Positions 57,876 to 64,000 of a DNA stretch of 64,000 nucleotides are shown here, one piece after another. The notes beneath the pieces are model-generated. The model saw nothing but the letters and a program-made list of their open reading frames with translations, was not told the origin of the DNA and ran no database searches. Made by a program: the position numbers and the translations under genes. Source of the stretch: Escallonia rubra (taxonomy: Eukaryota; Streptophyta; Magnoliopsida; Escalloniales; Escalloniaceae); contig JAVXUO010000908.1 of NCBI GenBank assembly GCA_033065855.1, positions 248,001-312,000 on the forward strand, written 5' to 3'. Positions within the stretch are counted from its first letter, which is position 1. Each line of letters starts with the position of its first letter.

Positions 57876-64000
<6,125 letters not shown>

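Overview
The window is nuclear DNA of a flowering plant, most likely a eudicot. It holds intron-rich genes with GT-AG introns, a light-harvesting protein gene, an SBP-box factor and a plant PFP subunit, in AT-rich intergenic DNA with old transposon remnants. I cannot name the species.

Seven protein genes can be assembled exon by exon. (1) A small DC1 zinc-finger gene, 6057-7110, plus strand. (2) A large SQUAMOSA-promoter-binding-like factor of the SPL14/16 type, 15668-11139, minus strand, 10 coding exons. (3) A proton-pump-interactor-like gene with a very long acidic repeat-bearing N-terminus, 31480-25534, minus strand, 7 exons. (4) An LHCB7-type chlorophyll a/b-binding protein, 45533-39210, minus strand, 6 exons. 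(5) A BUBR1/MAD3-type spindle-checkpoint gene, 47280-50756, plus strand, 11 exons. (6) A bZIP60-type membrane-anchored ER-stress factor with an intact IRE1 splice site, 52632-54519, plus strand, 3 exons. (7) The PFP alpha subunit, from 57876 and running off the right edge, plus strand, 18 exons seen. These are unrelated housekeeping or regulatory genes and do not form a pathway cluster.

The rest is repeat-derived or blank. The left edge is a broken hAT (RICESLEEPER-like) transposase with a possible 3' terminus near 2378. A LINE-like retroposon with an 11-bp target duplication lies at 7586-8354. A 129-bp SINE-like insertion with a perfect 18-bp target duplication lies at 19427-19555. Three Tourist/PIF-like MITEs with TTA or TAA target duplications lie at 18534, 23741 and 55400; the middle one contains about 375 bp of GGT/GGC-type simple repeat. 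Two stretches (9049-9361 and 10741-11138) look exon-like on the minus strand but could not be assigned.

The points most worth a second look are these. In the BUBR1-like gene, exon 5 is duplicated and the upstream copy keeps both splice sites but has a frameshift, so it would act as a poison exon; the same locus has several other small local duplications. In the bZIP60-like gene, the 23-nt IRE1 intron is itself split by a conventional intron. In the proton-pump-interactor-like gene, about ten copies of a 26-27-residue acidic repeat make up much of the N-terminal extension. I see no CRISPR array, bacterial operon, virus or toxin gene.
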